Assembly: GCA_030537465.1 (NCBI GenBank)
Contig: JAUNMP010000035.1
Coordinates: forward strand, 1-32,108
Origin: a bacterium
GTDB taxonomy: Bacteria; Verrucomicrobiota; Kiritimatiellia; RFP12; UBA1067
DNA length: 32,108 nt
Reading direction: 5' to 3'
This document shows, one piece after another, positions 6,574 to 15,522 of this stretch (its first letter is position 1; every line of letters starts with the position of its first letter). The notes under the pieces were generated by a model that had not been told where the DNA came from, ran no database searches, and worked only from the letters and a program-made list of their open reading frames with translations. The position numbers and the translations under genes were made by a program.

Positions 6574-8518
6574 GAGCTTCGAACCTTCCCTTGAATTTCA
6601 TGTAGAGGAATGCACCCACCATCATCAGCGCACCGACGAGGGCGAAGACGGCGACACGCGCGGGGGTGGCGAGTCCAGCCGTGTCGAGCACCAGCAACTT
6701 CGCCACCGCGACACCCAGAAGCCCCAGTCCCGTCAGGCGCAGCGCGCGGAGGCGCGCCAGGATGCCGCCCAGCAGCAGTCCGAACGCCGTCAACGTCCAG
6801 GCCATCGTCACCGTGCCCCCCTTCAACGAAGGCAGAAAGGCCTTTCCGAAGAGATGGGCCTCGCCCGTCAGGAACACGAAGGCGACGATTCCCGCGACGA
6901 CGAGCAGCGGATTCAGACGACGGCGCCACCCGATGACGGCGACCGCGGTCGGCAGGGTCCAGAGACGCAGCAAGCGCAGGACGAACGCCAGCCAGTAGGA
7001 TTCCTCCACCGACTTCCCGGACAGATAGGCATTCGGCGCAATCCAGAAGATGCCAACGGCGCCGGCGATCACCAGCAGCAGTCCCGCGAGAATGCCCAGA
7101 ATGGGCTGTTCCGTACGGGACTCCGCCTCGGACGCCACGAGGGCGATCAGCGACCACGCCACCACGCACCAGGGGTACGAGAGGAGCAGCAGCGGCACGA
7201 TGGCCAGATAGACAAGCGCGAATCCGAGCAGGATGTCGATGGACGCCTGGTCCATCCAGCCACGGCGGATCGCCAGTGCGGCCACGCAGATGTAGGCCGT
7301 GACCAGCAGCAGAAGAACCACTCCCGTCGCCTCGACGGAAACCGCAGTGGAGAATGTGGTTCCCAACCAGCCCAGATAAGTCACCGCATTGAGGGAGAGT
7401 CCCGTCCAGGCAAGGGCGTTACCGGCCCGACCACGCGTTCCCGCCCCCCAGACGACCGCGGCCATGTAGAGCGCATGCACAAGCGTCAGGAACACGAAGA
7501 GCGTCATGACGCCACCCTTGACCGCCGTGCCATTCGCAGCGCACCACACGAAGACCTCGACATATGCCAGCGTCGCGGCAAGGAAATCCAACGCCGACCA
7601 CTGGCGCAGCCGCGCCACGACGAAGGCCCCGACATTGAGGGACAGCAGATAGACGCACATCGGCAGAGGATTGGACGCCCCTTTCCCTACGACCACGGGG
7701 ACGAGATAGCCACCGATCAACCCCATCACGGCGATTGTCGACGACTTGAGCATCACCGCTATGACGCCCGCGACGACCGTGACGAGCACCAGCGACGCGA
7801 ACGCCAGCCCTTGCGATGCGATGACCGGCGGCGTGAAGTAGCGATGACCAAGTCCGAATCCCAGGTAGAGGGCGATGATGCCAAGGGCCGCCATGGCGTG
7901 CCCGATCAGGCCATATCCCGTCTTCTTCACAAGCCACGCGCCTCCTGCCACTCCGACCGATCCCCAGAACACCGTCGCGGCGACACGGGCCTCCGGACCC
8001 ATCCACCCTCGATCCACGGAGAGCTTGACGAAGTAGACGACGCTGGCAATGAGCATCGTAAGGCCCACGCGGACCAACCATCGGGTCGCGACCGCGAACT
8101 CGCGCGTGGTCCCCTTCGGGGCAAAGGCTCCGCGTACGCAGAACCAATCCTCGACCTTCTCCCAGAAGAGATCCAATGCCGCCGGTTCGCAATCGGTGAC
8201 TGCAGTCCTCTCCTCCTCGACCTTCTCCATCGAAGATTGCGATTCTTCCCGAGCATCTGGAACCTCCAAGACCTCGGCCGGAGCAGTCGGTGTCGCCGGA
8301 ATCTGCCGAACGGTCTCGACCGCCGTGTGCTCCACCTCCTCGGAGACCTCCTGTTCGGTGGGTCGCTCTTCCACCTTCTTGCCAATGCCCCCAATGCGTA
8401 CCAGAGTCTTCAGCTCTTCGATGTCCGCCGCCAGCCTTCTGACCGTGGCCAGCGTGCAGATCGGCAGCACCAGCCAGACCAGAACCAGCAGCAGTATGAT
8501 GATGAACGCGATAACCAT
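6560..8518 (-). CDS. DUF2339 polytopic membrane protein
   Basis: This 652-residue protein opens with a transmembrane helix (MVIAFIIILLLVLVWLVLP), then a short charged region with a coiled-coil-like Glu/Val-rich stretch (residues ~45-115). From about residue 150 to the end it is almost continuous hydrophobic helices separated by short loops such as RRGWMDQASID, giving perhaps 18-20 membrane passes. This is the layout of DUF2339 (PF10101), whose biochemical role is unknown. The ATG at 8518 has an excellent ribosome binding site (AAAGGAGGT, six bases upstream) and a promoter about 33 bases further up. Its 3' end overlaps the DUF3999-like gene by 14 bases, forming a two-gene operon that seems to end in the AT-rich gap near 5200. 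Confidence 0.85.
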   Translation of the reverse strand: MVIAFIIILLLVLVWLVLPICTLATVRRLAADIEELKTLVRIGGIGKKVEERPTEQEVSEEVEHTAVETVRQIPATPTAPAEVLEVPDAREESQSSMEKVEEERTAVTDCEPAALDLFWEKVEDWFCVRGAFAPKGTTREFAVATRWLVRVGLTMLIASVVYFVKLSVDRGWMGPEARVAATVFWGSVGVAGGAWLVKKTGYGLIGHAMAALGIIALYLGFGLGHRYFTPPVIASQGLAFASLVLVTVVAGVIAVMLKSSTIAVMGLIGGYLVPVVVGKGASNPLPMCVYLLSLNVGAFVVARLRQWSALDFLAATLAYVEVFVWCAANGTAVKGGVMTLFVFLTLVHALYMAAVVWGAGTRGRAGNALAWTGLSLNAVTYLGWLGTTFSTAVSVEATGVVLLLLVTAYICVAALAIRRGWMDQASIDILLGFALVYLAIVPLLLLSYPWCVVAWSLIALVASEAESRTEQPILGILAGLLLVIAGAVGIFWIAPNAYLSGKSVEESYWLAFVLRLLRLWTLPTAVAVIGWRRRLNPLLVVAGIVAFVFLTGEAHLFGKAFLPSLKGGTVTMAWTLTAFGLLLGGILARLRALRLTGLGLLGVAVAKLLVLDTAGLATPARVAVFALVGALMMVGAFLYMKFKGRFEAHENA

Positions 8519-8550
8519 TCGTGACCTCCTTTGTTTGTAAGCACGCGCTT

Positions 8551-8580
8551 ATTTTAGCACGAAGGCTTTGCTCTCGTCAA
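8551..8580 (-). promoter_or_regulatory. sigma70-type promoter for the DUF2339-DUF3999 pair
   Basis: The minus strand has TTGACG at 8575-8580, an 18-base spacer, and TAAAAT at 8551-8556 preceded by TGC. This combines a good -35 with an extended -10. It lies 32 bases before the DUF2339 ATG and its strong ribosome binding site, and is the most complete promoter in the window. Confidence 0.7.
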
Positions 8581-8587
8581 TGGCGCA

Positions 8588-8622
8588 AATAAAAAAAACA
8601 CGCAGCCGGAATCGGCTGCGTG
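8588..8622 (-). terminator. intrinsic terminator of the aconitase gene
   Basis: A perfect 10-bp stem (CACGCAGCCG, loop GAAT, CGGCTGCGTG at 8599-8622) is followed on the minus strand by eight consecutive T residues (A-run at 8589-8598 on the plus strand). It stands 25 bases after the aconitase stop codon, in the right orientation for that gene. Confidence 0.9.
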
Positions 8623-8646
8623 CCTTTCCTGTCTTGAATGCCCTCT

Positions 8647-10593
8647 TTACTTCAGCGAAGCCAGCAGGCCGCCGCAGAGGAGCAGGTGCTTCTCGCGGTC
8701 GGAGAGCGAGGCCGTCGCGGTGAAGGAGCCCTTCGCCGTCTTGACCTCGACCTTGCCGTCGCCCTCGACTGCCGCCTTGACGTTCGTGAGCTCCAGAGCC
8801 TCGCCGGCGGAGACCGCGTCGTAGGCCTTCGGATCATCGAACACGAACGGCACGATGCCGAAGTTGATGAGGTTCGCGCGGTGGATGCGCTCGATCGACT
8901 TGGCGATCACCGCCTTCACACCGAGGTACATCGGGCAGAGTGCCGCGTGTTCGCGGCTGGAACCCTGGCCATAGCTCTCGCCCGCGACGATGATGTTCGC
9001 GAGGCCCTTCTCCTTGTTCGCCATGCAGGTGTCGTGGAACTTCGGGTCGCACGGCTCGAAGACGAACTTCGCGTACTGCGGCACGTTGGAACGGAACTTC
9101 AGACGCGCGCCGGCCGGCATGATGTGGTCCGTCGTGATCTTGTCCCCGACCTTGATCGCGCAGACGCCCTTGTACGTCTCCGGCATCGGCACGCCCTTCG
9201 GAACGGGGGCGATGTTCGGGCCGCGGACGATCTCCGTCTTCTTCACGCCCTTGCGCGCGGTCGCACGGTAGAGGAACATCTCGTCGTCGATCGGGAACTT
9301 CTTCGGCGCGGGAACGGCCGCGACCGCGTTCTTGCGCGGATCCTCGACCTTGCCCGTCAGCGCGGACGCCGCCGCCGTCTCCGGCGAAACCAGGTAGACC
9401 TGCGCGCTCTTCGTGCCGCTGCGGCCCTCGAAGTTGCGGTTGTTCGTGCGCAGCGAAATCGCGCCCGTGCGGGGCGACATGTGCGCGCCGATGCAGAATC
9501 CGCAGGCGTTCTCGAGGATGCGGCAGCCCGCCTTCACGAGAATCGCGAGGGAGCCGTCCGCCGCCAGCATGTTCACGACCTGACGCGAACCGCAGGCGAT
9601 GCCGACCTCGACGTCCTCAGCCACGTGTTTGCCCTTCAGGTAGAGGGCAACCGTGCGGATGTCGCGGTAGGAGCTGTTCGTGCACGAGCCGATCATGATC
9701 TGGTTGACCTTCGTGCCCTTCATGGACTTCACCGTGACGATATTGCCCGGGGAGTGCGGCGCCGCCATGAGCGGCTCGAGCTTGTCGAGCGCGACCTCGA
9801 AGACGTCGTCATAGGTCGCGCCCTTGTCCGCGACCAGCTCCGTCCAGTCCTTCGCGCGTCCCTGCGCCGCGAGGAACTGCTTCGTCACCGCGTCGGACGG
9901 GAAGACCGAGGTCGTCACGCCGAGTTCGGCGCCCATGTTCGTGATCGTCGCGCGGCTCGGCACGTCGAGCGTCTTCACGCCAGGTCCGAAATACTCGAAG
10001 ATCCAGCCGACGTTGCCCTTCGTGCCATACTTTTCAAGCACCTTGAGGATGACGTCCTTCGCGCTGCAGCCCTTCGGCAGCTTGCCCGTGAGCTTGATGC
10101 CGCGCACCTTCGGCGTGGGGATGTGGAACGCGCCGCCGGCCATCGCGACCGCGATGTCGATGCCGCCCGCGCCGATCGCGACCATGCCGATGCCGCCGCC
10201 CGTGGGCGTGTGGCTGTCGGACCCGAGGAGGGTCTTGCCCGGCTTGCCGAAGCGCTCGAGATGCAGCTGGTGGCAGATGCCGTTGCCGCACTTGGAGTAG
10301 ACGATGCCGAACTTCTTGGCGACGGAGGCGAGGAAGTCGTGGTCGTCGGCGTTTTCGAAGCCAATCTGCACCGTGTTGTGGTCCACGTAGGAGACGGCGA
10401 GCTCGTTGCGGACATGCGGCACGTCCATCGACTCGAACTGCAGATACGCCATCGTGCCCGTCGCGTCCTGCGTCAGCGTCTGGTCGATGCGGATGCCGAG
10501 CTCGGCGTCCTTCGCGGGATCGCCCTCCACCAGATGGGCGGCGATGATCTTCTGCACGACGTTCTGCGGCGTCTTCTTCACGGTCTTCTTCAT
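8647..10593 (-). CDS. aconitate hydratase, compact (Aquifex-type)
   Basis: Aconitase interconverts citrate and isocitrate in the TCA cycle using a [4Fe-4S] cluster. The 648-residue protein shows the substrate/cluster motifs GSDSHTPTGGGIGM, IGSCTNSSYRD (cluster Cys near residue 301) and NACGFCIGAHMSP (two more cluster Cys near 361-364). In the C-terminal swivel domain it has SYGQGSSREHAAL. At about 650 residues it is shorter than AcnA or AcnB (~850-890) and fits the short Aquifex-type group. The ATG at 10593 gives MKKTVKKTPQ. An upstream GTG would fall in the leader between promoter and gene, so I rejected it. The gene has its own extended -10 promoter 52 bases upstream and its own terminator, so it appears monocistronic. 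Confidence 0.95.
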   Translation of the reverse strand: MKKTVKKTPQNVVQKIIAAHLVEGDPAKDAELGIRIDQTLTQDATGTMAYLQFESMDVPHVRNELAVSYVDHNTVQIGFENADDHDFLASVAKKFGIVYSKCGNGICHQLHLERFGKPGKTLLGSDSHTPTGGGIGMVAIGAGGIDIAVAMAGGAFHIPTPKVRGIKLTGKLPKGCSAKDVILKVLEKYGTKGNVGWIFEYFGPGVKTLDVPSRATITNMGAELGVTTSVFPSDAVTKQFLAAQGRAKDWTELVADKGATYDDVFEVALDKLEPLMAAPHSPGNIVTVKSMKGTKVNQIMIGSCTNSSYRDIRTVALYLKGKHVAEDVEVGIACGSRQVVNMLAADGSLAILVKAGCRILENACGFCIGAHMSPRTGAISLRTNNRNFEGRSGTKSAQVYLVSPETAAASALTGKVEDPRKNAVAAVPAPKKFPIDDEMFLYRATARKGVKKTEIVRGPNIAPVPKGVPMPETYKGVCAIKVGDKITTDHIMPAGARLKFRSNVPQYAKFVFEPCDPKFHDTCMANKEKGLANIIVAGESYGQGSSREHAALCPMYLGVKAVIAKSIERIHRANLINFGIVPFVFDDPKAYDAVSAGEALELTNVKAAVEGDGKVEVKTAKGSFTATASLSDREKHLLLCGGLLASLK

Positions 10594-10644
10594 GTCTCTT
10601 CTCTTCCTCGGCCCAAGGGCCACAATCGGTGAAAAACGTCGGAA

Positions 10645-10653
10645 ATTATATCA
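10645..10653 (-). promoter_or_regulatory. extended -10 promoter (TGA-TATAAT) for aconitase
   Basis: The minus strand reads TGATATAAT, 51 bases before the aconitase ATG, in the short gap after the aldo/keto reductase stop codon. No clear -35 hexamer is seen. The predicted leader is about 45 bases and includes AGGAAGAGAAGAG as a purine-rich ribosome binding region. Confidence 0.7.
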
Positions 10654-10663
10654 CAATTCGGGC

Positions 10664-11653
10664 TCATCCGTTCAGGCGTTCGACATCCGCCCGCATACGG
10701 GCGAGATCCGCGGATTCCAGCGAGACTTCCGCCGCCTGGGCATTTTCGGCGGCATTCCTGACCTTGCGCGCACCACAGAGCACGCTGGTGACCCCGGGCT
10801 GCGCCGCAGTCCAGGCGATCACGAGCTGGGCCGTGGTGCAGTCGTATTTGGACGTGAGATCGCACCAGCCATCCAGCATCGCGCAGATCCTCCCGCGCCA
10901 GGCCGGCTCGTACCACTTGATCGCGTTCCGGAACGAGCCCGGGGCGAGTTCGGTCTCGGGACGGATCTTCCCCGTGAGCAGTCCCTGCTCGAGCGGCTGG
11001 TAGCCGAGGAACGCGATTCCGTGCTCGCGGCAGAACGGCAGCACGTCCACCTCTGCCGCGCGATCCAGCATCGAGTACTTGTTCTGGACCGTGTCCACGA
11101 CGCCGCACGCCAGATAGTCCTTCAGCTGAGGCACGGTGACGTTGGAAACGCCAACGGCCCGGATCTTTCCCTCGCGCCTGAGATCCTGCAGCACGCCCAT
11201 CGTCTCGTCGACCGGGACCTCGAGCCCCGGCTGCTGCGAGAGATGGAGTTGGTAGAGGTCGATGACGTCCACACCCAGGTTACGGAGGGAATCCTCGATC
11301 TCGCGGCGGATGAACGGCGCCTGGCAGCACGAGACGACGCGACGTCCGTCCTGCTCGAACCAGAGCGGACCCGGCGCATCCGTGAACCAGGGCAGTCCGC
11401 ACTTCGTCGCGACAACCGCCTTCTCCCGATAGCCGTCCTTCAGCGCACGGCCGACCACCCGCTCGGAATGTCCGAAATAGTAGATCGGCGCCGTGTCCAC
11501 CAAGTTCACGCCGGCATCGAGGGCCGCGCGGATCGCGGCGATGGACTCCTCGTCGTTCGAGGCGCCCCACCAGGGACCGCCCCCGACCGCCCATGTTCCC
11601 AGCGCCACCGGCGAAACCCCGATTCCGCTCCTGCCCAGTTCCCGCATCTCCAT
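10664..11653 (-). CDS. aldo/keto reductase
   Basis: This 329-residue NAD(P)H-dependent oxidoreductase is of the (beta/alpha)8 AKR type. The N-terminus MEMRELGRSGIGVSPVALGT is typical. The catalytic tetrad is visible as Asp and Tyr in VDTAPIYYFGHSE, Lys in VVATKCG and His in DLYQLHLSQQ. VGVSNV and the C-terminal cofactor-binding GARKVRNAAENA follow family order. Members of this branch often act on sugars or small aldehydes, but the substrate cannot be read from sequence. The ATG at 11653 lies eight bases after the WbsX/esterase stop with GAGG in between, so it is likely co-transcribed with that gene. This suggests a role in using the released sugar, which is an inference. Confidence 0.9.
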   Translation of the reverse strand: MEMRELGRSGIGVSPVALGTWAVGGGPWWGASNDEESIAAIRAALDAGVNLVDTAPIYYFGHSERVVGRALKDGYREKAVVATKCGLPWFTDAPGPLWFEQDGRRVVSCCQAPFIRREIEDSLRNLGVDVIDLYQLHLSQQPGLEVPVDETMGVLQDLRREGKIRAVGVSNVTVPQLKDYLACGVVDTVQNKYSMLDRAAEVDVLPFCREHGIAFLGYQPLEQGLLTGKIRPETELAPGSFRNAIKWYEPAWRGRICAMLDGWCDLTSKYDCTTAQLVIAWTAAQPGVTSVLCGARKVRNAAENAQAAEVSLESADLARMRADVERLNG

Positions 11654-11661
11654 ATTGGACC

Positions 11662-13731
11662 TCACTTCTTCAGTTCGGCGAACAGATCGGAGTCATTTCC
11701 CCTGCGGCACGCGACGCCCCTGGACTTGCAGATCTCCTCGAACTTCACGCAGAACATTCCCGCGTGCGTCGGATCGGCTGGCAGCTCGCCTGCCTTCGGC
11801 AGCGCCGGGCAGGTATAGAGGAACACCGGAGCCTTCGCCGCGGTGCAGGCGCGGAGAAGCCCGGCCGGCGAGAACTTCTCGATCCACGGCAGCACGTCCG
11901 CCCGGTGCTCCAGCCAGTCATTGAAGCTGCCATAGCCGAAGGCGTGCGAACCATAGCGGCTATTCGGAATCCATTCCTTCATCTCCTTGGGGTCAATGGA
12001 GGTCTGCGGACTATGCACCAGCAGCGCGCGGATGCCGAGCGCGCAGTCGCCCTGCAGCGACGCGTAGAGCGACGAGCACGCGCCCGCGCTGCCGCCCGTG
12101 AGACCGATGCGCCCCACGTCGATGCCCCATTCGTCCGCATGGGCCTTCACATACTCGATCGCCGCGACCGCGTCGTCGAGGCACGCCTTCACCGGCGGCT
12201 TGATGCCCGCGTCGCGCGCGTCATGCACCATCCGGTAGCTGATCGAGACGAGCGCAATGCCCTCCTTGCGGCACTTCGGCCACATCGAGGCGATGCCCCC
12301 AAGACGGTCGCCGTCGCTCCAGCCACCGCCGTGGATGTTGATGAGGACAGGCGTCTTCCCGCCGGCGGACCGCGCGGGCAGCCACACGTCCAGGCTCTGG
12401 CGCATGTGCGGACCGTACTTCAGGTTCTCGTAGGTCGGCATGTCGACGGTGAACGCCGTGCCGTTCTTCGCCTTCGGGTCCCACCAGTGCTTCATCGTGC
12501 AGGAGGTCAGCTTGTCGGAGGGGTTGTGCCCGAACACGCGCCCGACGCACCGAAGCATCAAGTCGCCCCCGCGCACATTCGGCAGCAGGAAGCAGCCTTC
12601 GGTGTATTCGTTCCAGGCGTTGATGTAGACGGCTCCGGGCTTCTTGGGATCGGCCTCTGCAGCCGCCTTCGCGTCGCGCAGGTATTTCTCGAAGACCTCC
12701 GGCACCGCGTTCGTGAACGTGCCGCAGTAGGGATAGTAGTCGGCTCCATTCCACGGGAACGCCACATCGTTGCGGCAGCGCGCGGTCGCGTCCCACCCCG
12801 TCGGCACGACCGGAATGTACGGCAGCTTCCCCTTCCGCATCTCCGCCCAGTGTTTCTGGAGCACGCCATCAAGCTCCTGGAAGCCGAACACCCGCTCGCC
12901 CGCGTTCCAGCGCGCACGGTAGTTCGGCACCCGCCAGGTGTTCAGTCCGTAGTCCGTCAACGAGTCGAAGCCGAGTTCCTCGACGACTGGAAGCAGCGAC
13001 GCGGGACAAACGTTCTGCCCGTTGATGTGCAGCTCTCCCAGCCCGGCAGCCTTCACGCGGCGCCGCGCCTCGGCGAACGCGTTCTTCACCTTCGCCGCGT
13101 CCTTCCCCCACTTCTCCCAGAGGTAGGGGACATTGTAGACCGAGAGGAACAGCTTGCCGTCCTTGCGCCAGTATTCGGGCTGGTTGAAGTAGTGCGTGAT
13201 CGAGTAGTCGATCAACCCCAGGAACTCCTCGGGCGTATGCGCGAGGTTCATGAGCGGCTTGCGCTCCTTCACATAGGGCGGACGGAACGAATTCACCCGC
13301 TCATGGTAGCACCACATCAGCGCGAACTTCATCTTGCCGCGGTTCTTCGCCTTGAGGAATCCCTGCTCGATCGCCTCCTCCTGCGTCTTCTGGCCGTTGT
13401 ACCAGTAGTAGTCATAGAGGAAGACGTTGATGCCGTTGCCGGACGCGAGCTCGATCTCCGTCTCCACGTCCGCGGGATCCTTGCCGTTCAGATAACCCGG
13501 CAGGGGCTTGAAGACCTTGTGCCCCGGGAATCTGGACTTCATGGTCTTCACGAACGTCCACTCGCCCTCCTTCCAGCTCGGGCCGAACCACTCGTCCCCC
13601 TTTGGATACTGGTGCCAGTGCGGATAGTAGACCGCAACGACGTCGAGCGGCTTCGCCGGCTCGGTTCCAAACAAGCCCGCCGCGGACAAAGCCGCGGCGA
13701 ACGCCCATACGCAGCATGAGGTTGTCTTCAT
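11662..13731 (-). CDS. secreted WbsX/GH99-like domain fused to an alpha/beta-hydrolase esterase
   Basis: This 689-residue protein has a signal peptide (MKTTSCCVWAFAAALSAAGL) and two catalytic-type domains. Residues ~30-400 resemble the WbsX family (PF14307, related to GH99), opening with VVAVYYPHWHQYP and containing FLYDYYWYNG and the signature AWNEYTEGCFLLP near residue 373. Residues ~430-689 are an alpha/beta hydrolase of the BD-FAE/acetylesterase type, with the oxyanion loop HGGGWSDGD near 465 and the nucleophile elbow GGSAGA near 545. The usual C-terminal catalytic His context (HGF) is not obvious; THAGMF may supply it. GH99 enzymes are endo-acting on alpha-mannosides, so cleavage plus de-esterification of one glycan is plausible but inferred. 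A -10 promoter lies only seven bases before the ATG. Confidence 0.85.
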   Translation of the reverse strand: MKTTSCCVWAFAAALSAAGLFGTEPAKPLDVVAVYYPHWHQYPKGDEWFGPSWKEGEWTFVKTMKSRFPGHKVFKPLPGYLNGKDPADVETEIELASGNGINVFLYDYYWYNGQKTQEEAIEQGFLKAKNRGKMKFALMWCYHERVNSFRPPYVKERKPLMNLAHTPEEFLGLIDYSITHYFNQPEYWRKDGKLFLSVYNVPYLWEKWGKDAAKVKNAFAEARRRVKAAGLGELHINGQNVCPASLLPVVEELGFDSLTDYGLNTWRVPNYRARWNAGERVFGFQELDGVLQKHWAEMRKGKLPYIPVVPTGWDATARCRNDVAFPWNGADYYPYCGTFTNAVPEVFEKYLRDAKAAAEADPKKPGAVYINAWNEYTEGCFLLPNVRGGDLMLRCVGRVFGHNPSDKLTSCTMKHWWDPKAKNGTAFTVDMPTYENLKYGPHMRQSLDVWLPARSAGGKTPVLINIHGGGWSDGDRLGGIASMWPKCRKEGIALVSISYRMVHDARDAGIKPPVKACLDDAVAAIEYVKAHADEWGIDVGRIGLTGGSAGACSSLYASLQGDCALGIRALLVHSPQTSIDPKEMKEWIPNSRYGSHAFGYGSFNDWLEHRADVLPWIEKFSPAGLLRACTAAKAPVFLYTCPALPKAGELPADPTHAGMFCVKFEEICKSRGVACRRGNDSDLFAELKK

Positions 13732-13738
13732 GCCGCGC

Positions 13739-13747
13739 ATTATAGCA
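13739..13747 (-). promoter_or_regulatory. extended -10 promoter (TGC-TATAAT) abutting the WbsX/esterase start
   Basis: The minus strand reads TGCTATAAT followed by seven bases and then the ATG at 13731. Transcription would begin at or next to the start codon, giving a leaderless mRNA. The element lies just after the rhamnosidase stop codon (13757). Confidence 0.6.
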
Positions 13748-13756
13748 AATCCCCGC

Positions 13757-15502
13757 CTACTCGCGGACGATCTTCACGCCCTTCGGCGCGTCGATCTTCG
13801 TGTCGATCGTTCCGTCAGGGCGACGCTCGTGCCGCACGCGCACCACGCCCTGCGCCGTCGGCAGCGCGCCCTCCGCCCAGGCGAGATCGCCGAGGAACGG
13901 CTTCACCCGCACGGTCCTGCCGCCGACATCCAGCGCCTCCAGTCCCAGAATGTGGTTGATGCACCACGCCGCCGGCCCCGAACTCCACCCGTGGCAGAAC
14001 GAATGACGATAGCCCGGGTAGCAGAATTCGCCAAAATCGCCGTGGATGTCCTTTTTCCCGACAACGGGCATCTCGTCGAGCCGCGTCGCGTTGTTCGTCC
14101 AGGCGACGCTGAAGTCCTCCCAGAAGCTCGTCGCGCCCATGTCGAGCATCGCGCCCCAGTAGTCGCGCACCGTGTCGAGCGCGCGCTGGTTCTCGCCCGC
14201 CGCGGACATCGCCTCGAGCATGTAGTAGCCGTAGAACGTCGAGACGCCGTCGTGGCCGTTCTTCCCCAGCACCTGGTCGTACATCTCCCGCGGTTCGCGC
14301 AGCCCGCCCAGCGCGAGCAGGGCCGCCGCGGACTTCGCCCCGCACGGGTCCGGTCTCTCAGTGCGCACCTTCGCCGCCGCCTCGCGGCAGCGCGCCGCGA
14401 GCGCCGTCTCCCCCACCACGTCCATCATCACCGCCGAATTGTCCAGCGCCACCGCCACCAGACCGCGCGTCCCCGCATCGACCGCCGGCTTGTTGTGCTG
14501 CGTCGGCCAGTCGAGGAAGCCCTTCGTCATGTAGGCGGACTTCGGACCAAAGGTCTCGGACATGACATGCTCGATGGTCTTCTTCAGATAGTCGCGGCGC
14601 GCTCTCAGATAGTCCGCATCCCCCGTGAAGAAGTACCAGTCGTGCGTGTTGCGCAGGAACCAGAGCGTGTAGTTCGCCATGCCGTTCATCCACGCCGTTT
14701 CGGGCGGTGTCGTGGCGGCCGCGTAGTCCAGGGACTCCGGCAGGACGGAAGCCGCGCCGAAGACGGAGAGAATCGACCTCGTCTCGGGATGCGTGTCGCC
14801 CATCCACACGAGCCGATCGCGCTTGATGCCGTCCCAGAGATAGTCCTGGCAGCAGAGGTGGACCGTCCGCGCCGCGGTCTCCCACACCTGGTTGAGGCGC
14901 GCGTCGGACGACTTGAAGCCGCCCAGCCTCGGCATCACCCGCATCAGCGAGATGGCACGCACATACTCCAGCGTCACCTTCCCCGGCGTCAGCAGGTCGA
15001 TCCGCACGAAGCGGAAGCCCGTATTCCCGATCTCCAACATGCCCAGATGCGGCAGTTCATAGACGCCGTCGCGGACGGCGTGGTCGTTCGTCGCCCCCTT
15101 CTCGCCGACATCGCTCATCGCCTCGCCAACGGACTCGCCGAAACGGATGCGGACCTTCGACCCGTGCGAGAACTCGCTGTTGCCGATCTGCAGCCCGCCA
15201 TGGAGCTCCCGCCCGAAGTCCAGCAGCACTCCCGCAGGGTCGCCATTGTTGGTCAACGTGCATCCGCTCGGCTTGAGCCAGAGCTTCTGCGGAACCTGTC
15301 CGTACTTCGCCTCGAGCAGTCCTCCCGCGTTTTCAACCTTGGAACGGTTGCCGTACGCCCCCGCGTTGGTGCTCGTCCAGACAACCCTCGTAGGCGCCAC
15401 GTAGGACCGCACGCGCGGATCAACCACCTCCGGAACCTGTCCCGCACACTGAACCAGCCCCACTAGGGCACATACCGAACACACAAGCAAATTTCGCGTC
15501 AT
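13757..15502 (-). CDS. alpha-L-rhamnosidase-like glycosidase (GH78-like)
   Basis: This 581-residue secreted protein (signal peptide MTRNLLVCSVCALVGLVQCA) removes, by family analogy, terminal alpha-L-rhamnose from glycans. A beta-sandwich region (residues ~30-195) is followed by an (alpha/alpha)6 barrel that begins LGGFKSSDARLNQVWETAAR. The family's catalytic-region motif DGIKRDRLVWMGD is at about residues 223-235. The C-terminal segment HSFCHGWSSGPAAW and the beta domain ending VRVRHERRPDGT also fit GH78. It is shorter than classic GH78 enzymes (~900) because extra N-terminal domains are missing. The ATG at 15502 is supported by AGGAGG five bases upstream; a Met six codons earlier lacks such a site. 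It follows the DUF4838 gene by 20 bases, so the two probably share an mRNA. Confidence 0.82.
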   Translation of the reverse strand: MTRNLLVCSVCALVGLVQCAGQVPEVVDPRVRSYVAPTRVVWTSTNAGAYGNRSKVENAGGLLEAKYGQVPQKLWLKPSGCTLTNNGDPAGVLLDFGRELHGGLQIGNSEFSHGSKVRIRFGESVGEAMSDVGEKGATNDHAVRDGVYELPHLGMLEIGNTGFRFVRIDLLTPGKVTLEYVRAISLMRVMPRLGGFKSSDARLNQVWETAARTVHLCCQDYLWDGIKRDRLVWMGDTHPETRSILSVFGAASVLPESLDYAAATTPPETAWMNGMANYTLWFLRNTHDWYFFTGDADYLRARRDYLKKTIEHVMSETFGPKSAYMTKGFLDWPTQHNKPAVDAGTRGLVAVALDNSAVMMDVVGETALAARCREAAAKVRTERPDPCGAKSAAALLALGGLREPREMYDQVLGKNGHDGVSTFYGYYMLEAMSAAGENQRALDTVRDYWGAMLDMGATSFWEDFSVAWTNNATRLDEMPVVGKKDIHGDFGEFCYPGYRHSFCHGWSSGPAAWCINHILGLEALDVGGRTVRVKPFLGDLAWAEGALPTAQGVVRVRHERRPDGTIDTKIDAPKGVKIVRE

Positions 15503-15522
15503 CACTGCCTCCTGTCTCATTC

